Shown: positions 10,561 to 22,120, counted from the first letter of the stretch. The stretch is 64,000 nucleotides of DNA from Gigaspora margarita (GCA_009809945.1 WTPW01000577.1:290569-354568); one strand, 5' to 3'. Made by a program: numbers and translations. The notes: generated by a model not told the origin, from the sequence alone.

Positions 10561-10880
10561 AGGCGGTACCAAGCATAAATAACAACGCTACCATAATTGT
10601 ATTACGTTCCTGGTTTTAGCGCACCACGTCGCACAGCTATCCTAGTTCGATACCGATTACGCAGACCATGTAACCATCGTGAAGGAACTTCACGATTGAA
10701 ATTAGATATTGGACGATAAGAACTACAAGTAGAATTGAGTAAACAATATTTATCTTATATACCAGTTACACCGTAGCAAGACTTTAATAACCTTGAGATC
10801 CGGACCAAATCTCTCCATCCCCTTTCAAGCCTACCAATTCAAGGTTAAGAAGTCTTGGATGATTATATGATTGTATTCTA
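10561..10880. other. Orphan patch of less AT-rich DNA
   Basis: The composition is clearly less AT-rich than its surroundings (GTACCAAGC, CACCACGTCGCACAG, GATCCGGACC). I found no sustained reading frame, no terminal repeats and no tRNA fold, although TAGTTCGATACC near 10644 superficially resembles a T-arm. Origin unknown. Confidence 0.35.
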
Positions 10881-11449
10881 GTGAGTTAGATTAGTCAGTG
10901 GGTTGGTTTTATTTATCCCCAATTAGTTCACACTTTCTCAACGTACATAGAACAATATATATAATATGTATATAATTTAAGATACAAATTTTTTTGGAAT
11001 AATTTCCATTTAAATAAAAATACGCATCATTAGTGATGGGACTACCGGCATTAAAATCGGTTATACTTAATTGTCGCATTAAATAATTTATAAGTAACCA
11101 AATTTTTTTAAATAGATCACAACATGTGACGATTGAATTTTTAACATTTGTAATCACATCATAACCAGTTAGCTATTAATTCATACTATTTACACTATAT
11201 ACAGCCCCAATTCTTGAAGATTTGTGTAATAAAATATCTATGCCACAGCCATAAATTTGAACTCTGCATAACATTCAGTAGTAAGATTTGTCGTATGAGT
11301 GTCATTAAATAAAAATCTGATGATAACATAACATATTTTTATTTGGCGATATGGCTTTTAAAAACTCCAAAACTCACCATTGTGCCGAAAAATTAGCAAA
11401 TGATTATGCTACTTATTCTTTTCTCTCGTTTTTCTTGTGTTTTTTTTTT

Positions 11450-13700
11450 TTTTTTTTAGATTCTCTTTGAGATTCTCTTTGAAAATCAATTTAATCCACA
11501 TCAAGATTTAAAACAAAGTCCGAATCATCCAAAATATTCTTTAAAAATTCAGTGAATTCATCTGAAATATTTAAATCATTACGTAAATTTCTAATTCATC
11601 ATACCAATTATTCAACCTTGATTATCCCGTTTTCATTTATGTATAGGTGCTAAAATATTGTCAATTTTCATTTTATTCAATATTCGACAGAATTATAAGC
11701 TTGAGATTGTGGCATAAATAATTTAATTAAAAGTTGTCTTAATCCATTGATTATATCGACGTGAGTAGTTTGCTTGATAGTCTTCAAGTGTGAAGGTTTA
11801 AAGATGTCTTTAGCATTGGAATAATTTTAAATAACATCATATATTTCTTTGAAAATGCTTTTTAAGTTGTTCACTTAAAATAAAATTTGATGTTGATTTT
11901 GTTTAATACAATTATCTGTCTTAACCTTTTTTTCTAAAATATCATCAAAACTCCAATTCGCAATTTTATCTTCTGCTCCCAATTTATTTAAAAAGTTGAG
12001 AAATTTAAAGGGATAAATGGATTGTCGTTATTATTATTATTCAACTTATTCTCAAAGTCTTAATTTCATCGCTTTAAAAAATACTTATTCATGATCTCTG
12101 CCGATTACCGAATACCAAAACTTCAAAACAAAATGAGTTTTCTTCGATTCATTTTTTTACCTGAAAAAATACTTTTATCATTGTATTTCCTGCCTCAACC
12201 AATCTTTTTCCAAGTAAAAATATATTTACAATTACAGTATAATGTAACTCAAATCTAAGCATTATTAATTCCGAAAGTTGCGTAACCACTTCTTCAGGGT
12301 TTGGAGGAGTCCAGTTAGCTGCAGATGCCGGAGAAAAGAGCATAATTATAACGCTTTTGCATGACCAATCATTAACATCTTTACGAATATTGTGGTATCC
12401 AATTTTATGCCAATCATTCATCAAAATCAGTATGAAATCAGTATTACTCTAGCTATTAATTACGTTCAACTGTCTAATATTTTCAAATCCGTCTTTAGGC
12501 GGATATTCTTCTGATATATTTAGATGCGCATATCTGTTTTGAATGATTCCAGGCCGTGGAGGAGAGGGAATAAATTTTTGATACATGATTAGATCTTTAA
12601 TCTGTTCCAAATTTTGTCGAATGTTCTGAAGTGAATTATTATTCGATCACCCAGGATTGTTATTGTATTCCATTTTCAACGTAATAAGGTCTTTATCTAA
12701 ATTTTCGAAATGCAAATGAAGCCTTTGGACAAAATATCTAGTCATTATAGCCTTAATAGCAATAATTGTCCTAGTAACAGGTAGATTAATAAAGTTTGGA
12801 CCAAATTTGATTGCATAAAAAAGAGCGTGAGTGCGACCATATTTATAAATAATCTATTTAGCTCTCACTTGCTGATCGATTGAAATTTTATACCAATTTC
12901 TACAAGTCAGTATTAAATTTAAAGGGAATTCCACATATTGGAAGATATTGATTAAATTTCATCTACTAGACCATATTGTATGTATGGACCTGCAGTGGAC
13001 TTATTCTCTATTCGACCTTGAATATCTGGATCCATATCAAGACAACCTTCATAAAGTAGAAATATATACCTATATTTAAAAAATGAGAAATCAATTTTTA
13101 ATTATTTAGTGTAGTCTCATAAATTATGTTAATTACCTGAAGATCCTTTAGATAAATCCTTGATAGCATTTAATATTAAAGAATGAAAAACACTTGGTCT
13201 TAATAATATGTTCGAGTTGTTTAGATAGAGAAATCTCAAATAAAAATATACCACAAATGTCCAAATTTTCAATCACGTCATAATTTTTGAAATTTAAACA
13301 TTGAAAATTTACATGTGAGATTTCTTGAGAGTGATCCAAGGGGGTATATCCAAGATTTGCAACTCCATTGCAGTTTTGAGGAATTAAAAAAACCATGTAA
13401 TCGAAAAATTACATTTACACGATTGTGATGAATAATTCTATTTGAATGTATATGACTTATTGGATAAATTAAATTAAGCTTATGGTTCCGCTTACAGTTC
13501 TGAACATGCGTTTGCAAATAATTCAATGTTTCACCATTTCCGTCTTCCAGAACCAACAAACAGTTTAATTTATTCTGTTTACTTAATTATCAGTTCAAAA
13601 AGTATTATGATTCTTTATCTCAAATTATAAAAGCGATAAAGGTTATTATTATACGATACTTTACATTCTTTTTTGAAAAGTTGAAGATTATCATTTGTCC
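11450..13700 (-). pseudogene. Kinase-like gene, decayed (unit 0)
   Basis: Reading the minus strand downward from about 13560, a kinase hinge-like segment LVLEDGNGETLNYL is followed by SNRIIHHNRVN, where an active kinase would have HRD, and by VANLGYTPLDHS, where DFG is expected. Next comes the degenerate C-lobe (ENLDICGIFLFEIS, compare the DIYSFGVILLEI type). A probable 67-bp intron lies at 13070-13136. Beyond it is a family-specific tail: DMDPDIQGRIENKST (about 13008-13052), KFGPNFINLPV (about 12786-12816), KFIPSPPRPGII (about 12545-12580), WTPPNPEEVVTQLSELI (about 12270-12315) and, further down, LRQLLIKLFMPQSQAYNS and ISDEFTEFLKNILDD. Several stops and frameshifts separate these, and the catalytic residues are gone. 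The kinase identity of the first part is fairly clear; the tail is of unknown family. Fragments of the same gene occur near 28.0, 39.0, 43.6 and 50.9 kb. Confidence 0.55.
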
Positions 13701-14281
13701 TTCGATTACACCGTGGTTTAAGCTTAGATAAATGAAAAAAGTGTTAATTTGTGATGTCTATTATGAAGTGTACAAAAACGATAATAATTAATTATAACTA
13801 TTTTACCTCTTCTATATGCTTTTTTGGAATAAAATTGTCGGATTCAAGAATATTTGGAAACATATTTGAATCAATATTTTTTTTTTGCAAACTATGAAAC
13901 AATCCATTAAAACTAATTTTATGTCATTTTGGCCAATATTATATCTATTTAGATCTTCCATGCATGCGTATGAAAGTAATATTTATCAGAAGATTTGACA
14001 GATATTTCTCCATGTGATGCTTTTATTTGCTCTTTTTAGAAAATTCGATTGTGACAAAGAAATTTGTTTGTTCAAAAATAAACATTAAAAGAAAACTCTT
14101 TGATAATAATCCGATTTGGAAATTTGTATAAAAACTTGATTTATTAAATTTAGTATAACGTTTAACCCAGTATCAACACTTTGTGCATCTGTATACGTAG
14201 GACATGAACTTTCCATTTTACCATTTTTTTCGTACATGTCATAGACTTCTTATTCATTTTCAATGTGCTATCAGTTTATGC

Positions 14282-14339
<58 letters not shown>
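14282..14339 (+). repeat. Poly-T run, 58 bases
   Basis: An uninterrupted T tract. The short frames read across it on both strands (poly-F and poly-K) are artefacts. Confidence 0.9.
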
Positions 14340-14340
<1 letters not shown>

Positions 14341-14900
14341 GCGTGAGAATTTTGGATTCTTCACTTTGTATTTTAAGAAATTTATTTTTGATCTGCCACT
14401 AGTCGTCATTATTTTATGGAACGTAATTGCTATTCCGTGAATTAAGAATGTACCACTTATATTTTTCAATGTGCTACCAGTTTATGTAGGTTTTTTTATT
14501 TTGTTTGGCGTGAGAATTCTGATTCTACACTTTGATGTGCTACTAGTCATCTAGCTATTTTAGGGAGCGTAATTTTCAAATAACGCAATTTCATTAATTA
14601 AAGGATATACCACTAAAATTCTCTTTAGATTCTATTGAGGATTTCATATAAAATATTCGGGCAATTCTAAACCTTAATTTTTATACAAGTCTAAAAACTT
14701 GGTTACAGAATAAGTTACACTTCATTAATTTTGATTAACTTTGTATAAATTTCATGTGTTATTTTTTTTTAAATCAAATAATTTTGCTTGTTTGACATAT
14801 TTGAATAAATAAAAGCCTCCAATACTCCATAATTAAAATTTGATAATATTAATCAAATAGCTTTTGCAGTAGAAAATGCCGATGAGATTACTTAATATAG

Positions 14901-15273
14901 TTATCGCGGTTTGCAATTTGTTGTACCTTTTGATCAAATTTGTAGATCAATACGATCGAATACTTGAACAATCTCCTGATAATTGTCCGGCTGCGCAATT
15001 GTTCGATGATTTTTAGTAAGCATAGATATGGCTGATAAAATTTTGCGAAAATAATATAACTGTATATGAGAGCGTGTTCATACATATGAGTGTTTGACAA
15101 GTGAAACTGAGACTTCGGGCATTTCAAGATTTGTTTCCCACTTAGGGATAATAAGGAGTATTAGTATTGAATCTTTGGTCAAAAAAACGCACGCGTAATC
15201 GAACAACAATCAGGAGGTATGCTGTGATCTACGAATTTGATCAAAAGGCATATGAATTTACAAACCACGATAA
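14901..15273. mobile_element. MITE with TCGCGGTTTGCAATTTG ends
   Basis: The left TTATCGCGGTTTGCAATTTG and the inner CCTTTTGATCAAATTTGTAG are mirrored at 15222-15273. Unit A at 40720-40735 has the uninterrupted sequence (ATTACCCGATATATTAATC), which shows that this block is an insertion. The likely duplication is TA. Confidence 0.7.
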
Positions 15274-15486
15274 TCAATCAAATTACGAAAATTTTTGATT
15301 AACCAGATCAGTCGAATAGAACAAATCAATTATCTCAAGATTAACATGACTTAATTTTAGTTTGAACTTTTATAACGCTAGATTTGTTCTTATACAAGCC
15401 TTTTCACCTTTTAAATGATAAAAATTAAAGATTACGTTAATATTTTAAACAGTCATATATTGTTACTTTTATAGGGGCAAAAAAAA

Positions 15487-15503
15487 AAGATATAAAGACC
15501 TTT
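15487..15503 (+). promoter_or_regulatory. Conserved core promoter of Q/N-rich gene 1
   Basis: AAAGATATAAAGACCTTTAG about 35-50 bases before the ATG. The same GATATAAAGA box precedes the other three copies at a similar distance, so it is the best TATA-box candidate. Confidence 0.55.
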
Positions 15504-15535
15504 AGTTTTCAGCTTGCTCCAAAAATTTTACAATT

Positions 15536-15799
15536 ATGAGTAATAACCAAATCCAAAGACCTCAGAATATCAGTGGTCCACAAAATAATAATAACCAAAT
15601 CCAAAGGCCTCAAAATATCAGTGGTCAACAAAACATTAATAACCAATTTCAAATGCTTCAGAATACTGAAGATTTTACTGCTACCCAGCAACACATTGAC
15701 ATAATTAACGGATCCACTAGAATACTAGATGTGGAAAATCGAACACAACAGAGCACTCAATTTTCTACAACGCTGTTTTCGGGGATTCCCTTCCAATAA
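15536..15799 (+). CDS. Short Q/N-rich protein, copy 1 (87 aa)
   Basis: Intact single-exon frame. The N-terminal half is built of an NNNQIQRPQNISGPQ-like repeat present twice (residues about 3-31). The C-terminal half holds the family-conserved motifs LQNTEDF (about residues 41-47), TQQH, a short DVENRTQQ segment (about residues 65-72) and the final QFSTTLFSGIPFQ. It is predicted soluble, with no signal peptide or membrane segment and a high Gln/Asn content. I do not recognise the family. Copies at 41142, 47106 and 52656 share the length, the terminal motif and the promoter box. The gene is divergent from the decayed kinase-like gene at 11.5-13.7 kb. Conserved length and motif placement across diverged copies argue for a real protein; the function is unknown. 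Confidence 0.72.
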   Translation: MSNNQIQRPQNISGPQNNNNQIQRPQNISGQQNINNQFQMLQNTEDFTATQQHIDIINGSTRILDVENRTQQSTQFSTTLFSGIPFQ

Positions 15800-15911
15800 A
15801 CATAGTCATGCGTAAATATATTTTTACCTTTAATTGCCACTTTTAGCCACTTTTTATATATATATATATATATATATATTTTCTAAATTTTCATATTCTA
15901 AATATAATTAC

Positions 15912-16463
15912 TAGACATTGGACCCGATCAAAAAAACGCTATCCGGGTTACCCGACGGATATACCCGAGGGTTACCCGGGTGATCGACAGGTATACCCGG
16001 GTATAAAATTTTACCCGATATACCCGGGTAAACTTTATAACTACTGTAAGGGAGAGCTTGGTACTGTCATGGTTGACATTAGAATGGTCATATGATTTGG
16101 GCAATAAGTTATGGTATTTGGATATTCATGATTTATTAGGCATTTATAAAAAGAATGTGAATTTATATGATCTTTATTTATAGAGGAATTTTGAGAGCGA
16201 ATGTTTTTTTTTTGCTTATCAAGGGGCGAGAGCAACACTTATATACATGTTAATTTCTTAGAATATGATCATATGATTTTTAGCGTAGATGCTATAATTT
16301 TAGCATTCCAGCTATTAATTTAGCATCGACTAGACATTGTATCTGGGTCGGGTATTACCCGGGTATTACCCGGGTGTGCATATCCGGGTAGCTGTAATTA
16401 CAACTCGGATATCCGACTATCCGCGGGTAAACCGGGTAATACCCGACCCGGGTACAATGTCTA
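15912..16463. mobile_element. hAT MITE, TAGACATTG ends, ACCCGGGT-rich
   Basis: TAGACATTGGACCCG at the left and CGGGTACAATGTCTA at the right, with perfect 8-bp duplication ataattac (15904-15911, 16464-16471). Unit B has the empty site AAATATAATTACCTCT at 47449-47464. The interior is dense in TACCCGGGTA palindromes. A complete second set of ends encloses 16330-16463. Confidence 0.93.
16330..16463. mobile_element. Inner 134-bp palindromic copy inside the 15912 hAT MITE
   Basis: It begins TAGACATTGTATCTGGG and ends in the same right terminus as the enclosing element. The arms (CGGGTATTACCCGGG type) pair along nearly the whole length. Either a self-insertion or an internal duplication of the terminus. 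Confidence 0.6.
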
Positions 16464-16859
16464 ATAATTACCTCTAAAAATATGTGTTAAAATATTTCTA
16501 AATGTCTAAATTACAAATTTATGTAACATTTCCGACTTTTTTTTTTATGGTGTAACTTTATTTGAACATTTTATTCACTACAATAGTAAACGGGTACCAT
16601 CCAAATTAGAACTATAAACCTTTTTCAAATTTATTATATTAGAAAATTTTTATAAAGAACAATATGTTATTCCAAAAATTTTTCAACAATAATATAATCA
16701 AAAATACTAATAGGATACTATTAAAAAACAAAACTTTGTATTTACCATCATTTCAAATATGAATATTTATATAATAGAAATATTTAGAAAATCAATATCT
16801 TTTCTGCTTAAGTACGATCATTCATTTTTAAATGAACCCAAATTATCGATATCATTAAA

Positions 16860-17035
16860 GTATGTGCATTGACGACTTATTTAAGCATCAGTGCATACGC
16901 CAGGTTCAATATGATTTACTTTCGATTGGAGAGATTCTAGGCTTATTGATGAAATAAGTTTATGCATTGTCTATCCGGAGTTTTGCTTATTTGCGCGGGT
17001 GATACAATTCAAAAAAGGAAACCCGATTTTGTAAA
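16860..17035 (+). repeat. Dispersed repeat, ATTTAAGCATCAGT segment, copy 1
   Basis: ACTTATTTAAGCATCAGT, then GATATGATTTACTTTCGA-like sequence and TGCATTGTCTATCC, match 21430-21590 in the same order. This is non-coding flanking DNA. Confidence 0.5.
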
Positions 17036-17052
17036 TAAACGGCAACGCCAGG

Positions 17053-17395
17053 CAGGGACACGGAAAAATTTTGATATATATAGATCAACATAAATCGATA
17101 TTTTTAGGCCAAATCATAGGGAAATCGATATTTTTAAAATTTTTTAAATAAGTATAATTTGGGCCGGGCACTATGAATTTGGCCAATCTAAACTGTCGGC
17201 AGGTTTCGGAGATGTGGACAATCAACTAACAAAATTTCCGTTAACTTCCCGAACTTAGATGCTGATCACGTTATTTAATGTTACACCAAATCTTAAATTC
17301 TTATTGGTCAATCATGGGCATATCGATAAATTTTTGCTAAATCAAATCGATATAAATTTTTGCTAAATCAAAATCGATATTTTTCCGGGTCCCTG
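17053..17395. mobile_element. hAT MITE, CAGGGACACGG ends, copy 1
   Basis: CAGGGACACGGAAAAAT and ATTTTTCCGGGTCCCTG with a perfect 8-bp duplication acgccagg (17045-17052, 17396-17403). Multiple ATCGATAT motifs lie inside. It is related to the element with a transposase at 1337-3654 and to the MITE at 30354. Confidence 0.93.
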
Positions 17396-17403
17396 ACGCC
17401 AGG

Positions 17404-17990
17404 GCGTAGAGTCGATTTTACTGTCACGTGATCTTCGGATGCTGAAGTAAAAAAGCTTCGTTTATATTAGGGTTTCGATTTAAGGTTGGTTAGAAAGAAC
17501 AGTACTATAGTAAAACTGCACGGTGAGTTTTTTTGTTAAGGTATTAAAGAGGGTTCTACTAGACTAAATTTGCGATTTTTGCAAATCGAACGTTTGTTTT
17601 GAATTTATTACGTTACATCAGATCCTAATTTTTAATTGGTTGATACGCGTCGAAGGTTCACGTGACCGTAAAAGCCCTGGTGACATTCTCGTGATTGGTT
17701 AATCACATAAATTGAATATCGCGTCATTATTGGTCACCCTGAAGATCATGTGCAAAATGTCCAATCAAAATATTATTTAAACGATATGATGTAGTAATAT
17801 TGATATATAAACTAAAAAAAAACCTTGTACTTATTCGTCCGTATAATACACGACAACTCAATATTGGAAATAGGCTAAAACGATTCAATGCGATTAAATT
17901 TAAATATAATATATATCTATCGCTATATTAAATAACAATAAAATTTTTTCATCAAACGTGAAACGACAAAACCATAATCCTTGTAATACA
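17404..17990. other. Gene-poor interval
   Basis: No frame, repeat pair or element end could be supported here. Confidence 0.45.
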
Positions 17991-17993
17991 TAC

Positions 17994-18343
17994 GACCACA
18001 CAAAGTTGATTTTTCGTTTTGCATTACCCGCCGACCCATTTTTCAATTTTTCAAAAAAATTTTTTTATGTGCCAATTGTACCAATCGTTCGGTATTTGAC
18101 AATTATTTTTTCTGTTCTTACCCACCCTTAATTTCCTTAATTGTCCGATAGGACTGACAGAAAAAATATGAATGCCGACCCAATTTTTTGATCCTTGTTG
18201 TGCAAAATGAAAATTAACCTTGAATAACCTTAGATGCGAACATTTTTTTATTAATTTACAGTAAATTAAAAAAAATATCCGACCAACCGACCCATGTTTC
18301 AGATTACATGTAATGCAAAACGAAAAATCAATTTTGCATGCCC
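17994..18343. mobile_element. Harbinger-type MITE, GGCCACGC family, copy 4 (diverged ends)
   Basis: GACCACACAAAGTTGATTTT at the left and AAAATCAATTTTGCATGCCC at the right. The internal blocks GTCCGATAGGACTGACAG and CCTTGTTGTGCAAAATG are in the same order as the copies at 4982 and 5518. TAA follows the right end. Confidence 0.78.
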
Positions 18344-18563
18344 TAATAAACTGCTATCTTAATCCACTAACGAATGAAATAGAACCTATTTATTACCTTT
18401 AAAAAAATAATAATCAACGTAAGTTTTTTATTGCGTTCCTAAATAATATTAAAATACAAATCTAAACTTATTAATTTCAAGATCCCGAATATAAAACTAC
18501 TCACCAAACGTTTCTTTATATTTAAGTAAATCTTCGTGTGTTTGTAATCTATTTTAATATTTA

Positions 18564-18733
18564 CAGTTGAGCCTCTCAAAATCGGCCCTGTTAAAACGAT
18601 AATCTGTTATAATCGGACAACAATTGATCCATCAAGTCTGTTTCTAACAGCTATTTGACCTCCAAATTCGATAACCTCTCAAAAACTGTTATAAAACCTG
18701 TTCGCCATGCATACCGATTTTGAGAGGGTACTG
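18564..18733. mobile_element. pogo/Tigger-like MITE, copy 1
   Basis: CAGTTGAGCCTCTCAAAATC and CCGATTTTGAGAGGGTACTG with TA on both sides (18562-18563, 18734-18735). The CAGT terminus plus TA duplication is the pogo pattern. A close copy is at 19198 and a diverged one at 27042. Confidence 0.85.
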
Positions 18734-18936
18734 TATTTACTACTATGTTATTGTTTCCAAGTTTTTTGTTCAAACTAGTTGATTTACTTTTTGGAACTTA
18801 ACTGTTTACATTTATAGTACATTGCCATTTTCCTAGCTTAACAACCGTCTCTAAGTGAAGTATACCAGTGTAAAGTGAATCCCCATAGATTCCCAAGATA
18901 CTTAGAGCTTCGCTTGTAAAGAATCTTCTATAGTTA

Positions 18937-19155
18937 GGCCGTTTGAAGTTAATTTTTCGGTTAACATCACCCAATAAACAACCAATCAAAACGTTGGATA
19001 ACTCTCGCCAGTCACCTGATTTACATCAACCAATGAAATTGCCCACCTTTGTTCATTTTTATATGTTAGTTTCATATGTTCGTTTCATTTTACCCCCCCC
19101 CCCCCCGAGAGTCCTGGAAAAGTGATGTTAACCAAAGAATCAACTTCAAACAGCC
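18937..19155. mobile_element. Harbinger-type MITE, GGCCGTTTGAAG type
   Basis: GGCCGTTTGAAGTTAATTTT is mirrored by ACTTCAAACAGCC at the right; duplication TTA (18934-18936, 19156-19158). The layout matches the GGCCACGC family, but most terminal bases after GGCC differ in step at both ends. A C tract lies at 19092-19106. Confidence 0.85.
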
Positions 19156-19197
19156 TTATAATAAACGGGAGTTATATTTTCTTTAAAAAAATTTTTA

Positions 19198-19370
19198 CAG
19201 TTGACCCTCTCAAAACCGATCCTGTCAAACCGATAACCTGTTATAATCGGTCAAAATTGATCACCAAGTCGGTTTTTAACATAGCTATTTGACTTCCCAA
19301 ATTCGATAGCCTCTCAAAATTGTTACAGAACCTGTTCACCATACCGATTTTGAGAGGGCCAATTGTACTG
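19198..19370. mobile_element. pogo/Tigger-like MITE, copy 2
   Basis: CAGTTGACCCTCTCAAAACC with right end TTTTGAGAGGGCCAATTGTA then CTG. TA at 19196-19197; the right TA has become TG. Collinear with 18564-18733. Confidence 0.82.
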
Positions 19371-19429
19371 TGTTAGGGTAGAAGTACTCTAAACTGAATT
19401 GACCAATCACGAGAAAGTCTGCCTATATA

Positions 19430-20950
19430 TTATCACTCGGATGAATGTACACCCGGCACAATCGACGAAGATATCCCGATTTTAAAAAGTAACGTGACCA
19501 CTGCACATAGAATCGGTCAATGAAATTGCTGGTAAGTAAATAGAAAAATTTAAAAAATAATACTTTAATCGGAACTAATTTTTTTTATTATGTAAACCTT
19601 AGCACGATTCTAACAGCGATGAAAACGTCCAAACTAGTCAGTAGATTGTGATATGAGCAAAGAAAGATCCACGATTCTTTAGATTTCTTGAATTTTTGTA
19701 AAAAAAGTTTTGCGAGAACTTTTTGTTCCTATCTCGTGATCAAATGGGCCCATTAAGACATTTTTACCACCATTAGAATCTTCATGTTCACCTCTACAAC
19801 TTTAATTAGGAACTTTGTTAAGGCCAGACCAAGTTGATTATGTGTTTTACATTACCCCCATCTCCCCTCCAGGGTGGGAGGGAGGGGTGGTTCACATAGT
19901 AAAATTTTTAAAAAAATTTCCGATTTGTTCCGTAACCCTATGTATATTTATCTAAATTTTTTTACTATGAGGGAGGGGGGCTTTGGGGGAATAATGTAAA
20001 ACACATAATCAACTTGTTCTGGCCTAAGGCTGGACTAGTAAAAAATCACATCCAGCTATAAAAACTTTAGATTTATTATTTAAGATTTTCAAAAAATAAA
20101 TCCAAAATTTTTATTGTCAGAAGTGATTTTTACTAAGCTAACATTAACAAAGTTCTAATTAAAATTAAAGCTGTAGAAGTGATCATAACGATTCTAACGG
20201 TAGTGAAAACGTCCAAATCGGTCCGGTTGCCTCGAGATATGAACAAAAAAAGTTATCGCGAATCTTTTTTTTTCTTTTTTTAATTTTTTTTTTTACAAAA
20301 ATTCAAAATCTAAAGAATCATGATTCTTTCTTTGCTCGTATCTCACGATATACTGGGCCAATTTGGACGTTTTCACCACTACTAGAATCGTCGTGATCTC
20401 CTCTATTTCATTAAGAGAAACTTTATTAAGGTTAAATTATAAATATTACGCCAAACTGTAAAACTTTAGATTTATTTTTGAAAATATTAAATAATAGATC
20501 TAAAGTTTTTATTGTCAGAAGTGATTTTACTAAGTTAACCTTACAAAACTCCTAATAAAAGTTGTAGAAGTGATCACGACGATTCTAATGATGGTGAAAA
20601 CTTCCTAATTGGTCTAGTAAATCGCAAGATATAAACAAAAAAGGTTCTCACAAATCTATTACTTTTTTAAAAAAAATTCTAACTTAAAAGAATCGTGGGA
20701 TCTTACTTTGTTCATATATCACGATCTACTCGGTCGATTTGGATATTTTTACCATCATTAGAATCGCTGTGATCTCATCTACAACCTTTTAGGAACTTTG
20801 CTAAGGTTAACATAATTAAAAAATGGGACCGTTTAAAAATATATTGTATTATGTTTTAATTAATCGGCATATCTTCGTCGATTGGAATTCGTGTAACATT
20901 TCATGTAGTACAAGTCACGTGCCGGGTGAACTTTCACCTGAGTGAAATAG
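19430..20950. mobile_element. Foldback-like element with four internal modules
   Basis: CACTCGGATGAATGTACACC then CGGCAC at the left is mirrored by GTGCCGGGTGAACTTTCACC then TGAGTG at the right; the inner ATCGACGAAGATATCCCGAT is mirrored by GGCATATCTTCGTCGATTGG. Between them, a module around ACGATTCTAACGGTAGTGAA and AGATCCACGATTCTTTAGAT occurs about four times in alternating orientation. No transposase; edges approximate. Confidence 0.6.
19822..20024. mobile_element. Harbinger-type MITE, GGCCAGACCAAG type (nested)
   Basis: GGCCAGACCAAGTTGATTAT and TAATCAACTTGTTCTGGCC with TAA at 19819-19821 and 20025-20027. It sits inside the 19430-20950 element. The interior has G- and C-rich tracts (GGGTGGGAGGGAGGGG; GGGAGGGGGG). 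Confidence 0.88.
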
Positions 20951-21015
20951 AATTTCCCTTACAAATAAGCAATTTATGACCTGACCTACCTATATGTATT
21001 TCAGGCCCTATTAAC

Positions 21016-21426
21016 CAGTGTTGGAAATCTTATGTTCTAATGTTCTCATGAGAGCATACCTTTAAATTTGGGAACGTTTGATATTCTGCAAATGTTCTCT
21101 ATGAAAAAAAAATTGAGGACATAATATCGAAAAATATGTTCTCTATATAAATATAATAGCATAATGCTATATAGAATTAAAAATGGGAATCGATTGAAAT
21201 TCCGAAATCATCAGAAAAAGAAATGAAAAACAAATAAACAAGAAAGGATGGGACAAAAATCTGAACAAATTCCGATATGTTCCGAACTAAGAATTTTTTT
21301 TTTAAAAAAAAAATAGGAATCTAAATAAATTTTACTGACGAGAACATAAATAAATTTCTGAGAACATTAAATTAAATAATTTTGTTCTCATGAGAACATA
21401 AATCTCAAAATAGATTTTAAACACTA
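21016..21426. mobile_element. hAT MITE, CAGTGTTGG ends
   Basis: CAGTGTTGGAAATCTTATGT at the left and TAGATTTTAAACACTA at the right; the inner TTCTCATGAGA palindromes pair. The duplications ctattaac (21008-21015) and ctattaat (21427-21434) match at 7 of 8. Confidence 0.82.
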
Positions 21427-21429
21427 CTA

Positions 21430-21600
21430 TTAATTGCTTATTTAAGCATCAGTAGCATATGCTAAGTTCGATATGATTTACTTTCGACTGGAGAAGTTCT
21501 AGATTTTCTGACACTTATTGAAGTAGATAATTTAGGAATTGATTTTTTCAAATCTGTGCATTGTCTATTCATAGAGACTGGGGTTTTGGGGTTTGTTTAG
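21430..21600 (+). repeat. Dispersed repeat, ATTTAAGCATCAGT segment, copy 2
   Basis: Collinear with 16860-17035 (TTATTTAAGCATCAGTAGC, TATGATTTACTTTCGACTGG, TGCATTGTCTATTC). Confidence 0.5.
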
Positions 21601-21935
21601 ATCTTGTACTGTGCACTACGCACGTACGTACGACTTAATGTAGATGTGCTACACAAGTTTATACTTTTTTATACTCTATCTATTTTAAGAATTAAAATTT
21701 GAAGCGTGATATCGAATGAGCATTGCACATCATAAAGTCTTTTTGTTTTTATAAAATCTACAATTTTGCATAATTATTATATAGAATACTACATAAGAAT
21801 TATACATGTTAATTTTATATATTATTAGATATAGAATTTATATAAAAATCTATTTAAACTTAAATAAATATATTTTTATAAAAAATTATGTAACGGTATA
21901 TATTTATGAATTTTATAGAATTTTATGCATGATAA

Positions 21936-22120
21936 GGACAGACCAATTTAATTCGGTGGTTTACATTTTATCCTCCTCACAAAAGGGGGGGATGAGAGGA
22001 AGTTTATTATAAAAACTTTTCCGAAATGATACGTGATATAATTAAAAGTTTTCCGAAATTTTCTGCATATATAGTGAAGGAGGAGGGGTAATGTAAACCA
22101 CCGAATTAAATTGGTCTGGC
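21936..22120. mobile_element. Harbinger-type MITE, GGACAGACCAATTT type
   Basis: ACAGACCAATTTAATTCGGT and ACCGAATTAAATTGGTCTGG with TAA on both sides (21933-21935, 22121-22123). A further variant of the GGCC/TAA elements. Confidence 0.85.

Larger units (their letters stand above)
10900..16900. repeat. Segmental unit 0: kinase-like pseudogene plus Q/N-rich gene
   Basis: This block has the same order as units A, B and C further right: a minus-strand decayed kinase-family gene, then a plus-strand short Q/N-rich gene. 3-prime flanking sequence is also shared (ATAATTACCTCT, TTTCTGCTTAAG). It is more diverged than B is from C, so it is probably the oldest split. The outer edges are approximate. Confidence 0.6.

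Noticed and set aside
10640-10665. Possible tRNA T-arm (TAGTTCGATACC)
   Set aside because: No matching acceptor, D or anticodon stems could be drawn around it.
14204-14469. Two opposite frames over the poly-T run
   Set aside because: They consist of poly-Phe and poly-Lys from a 58-base T tract; no family features.
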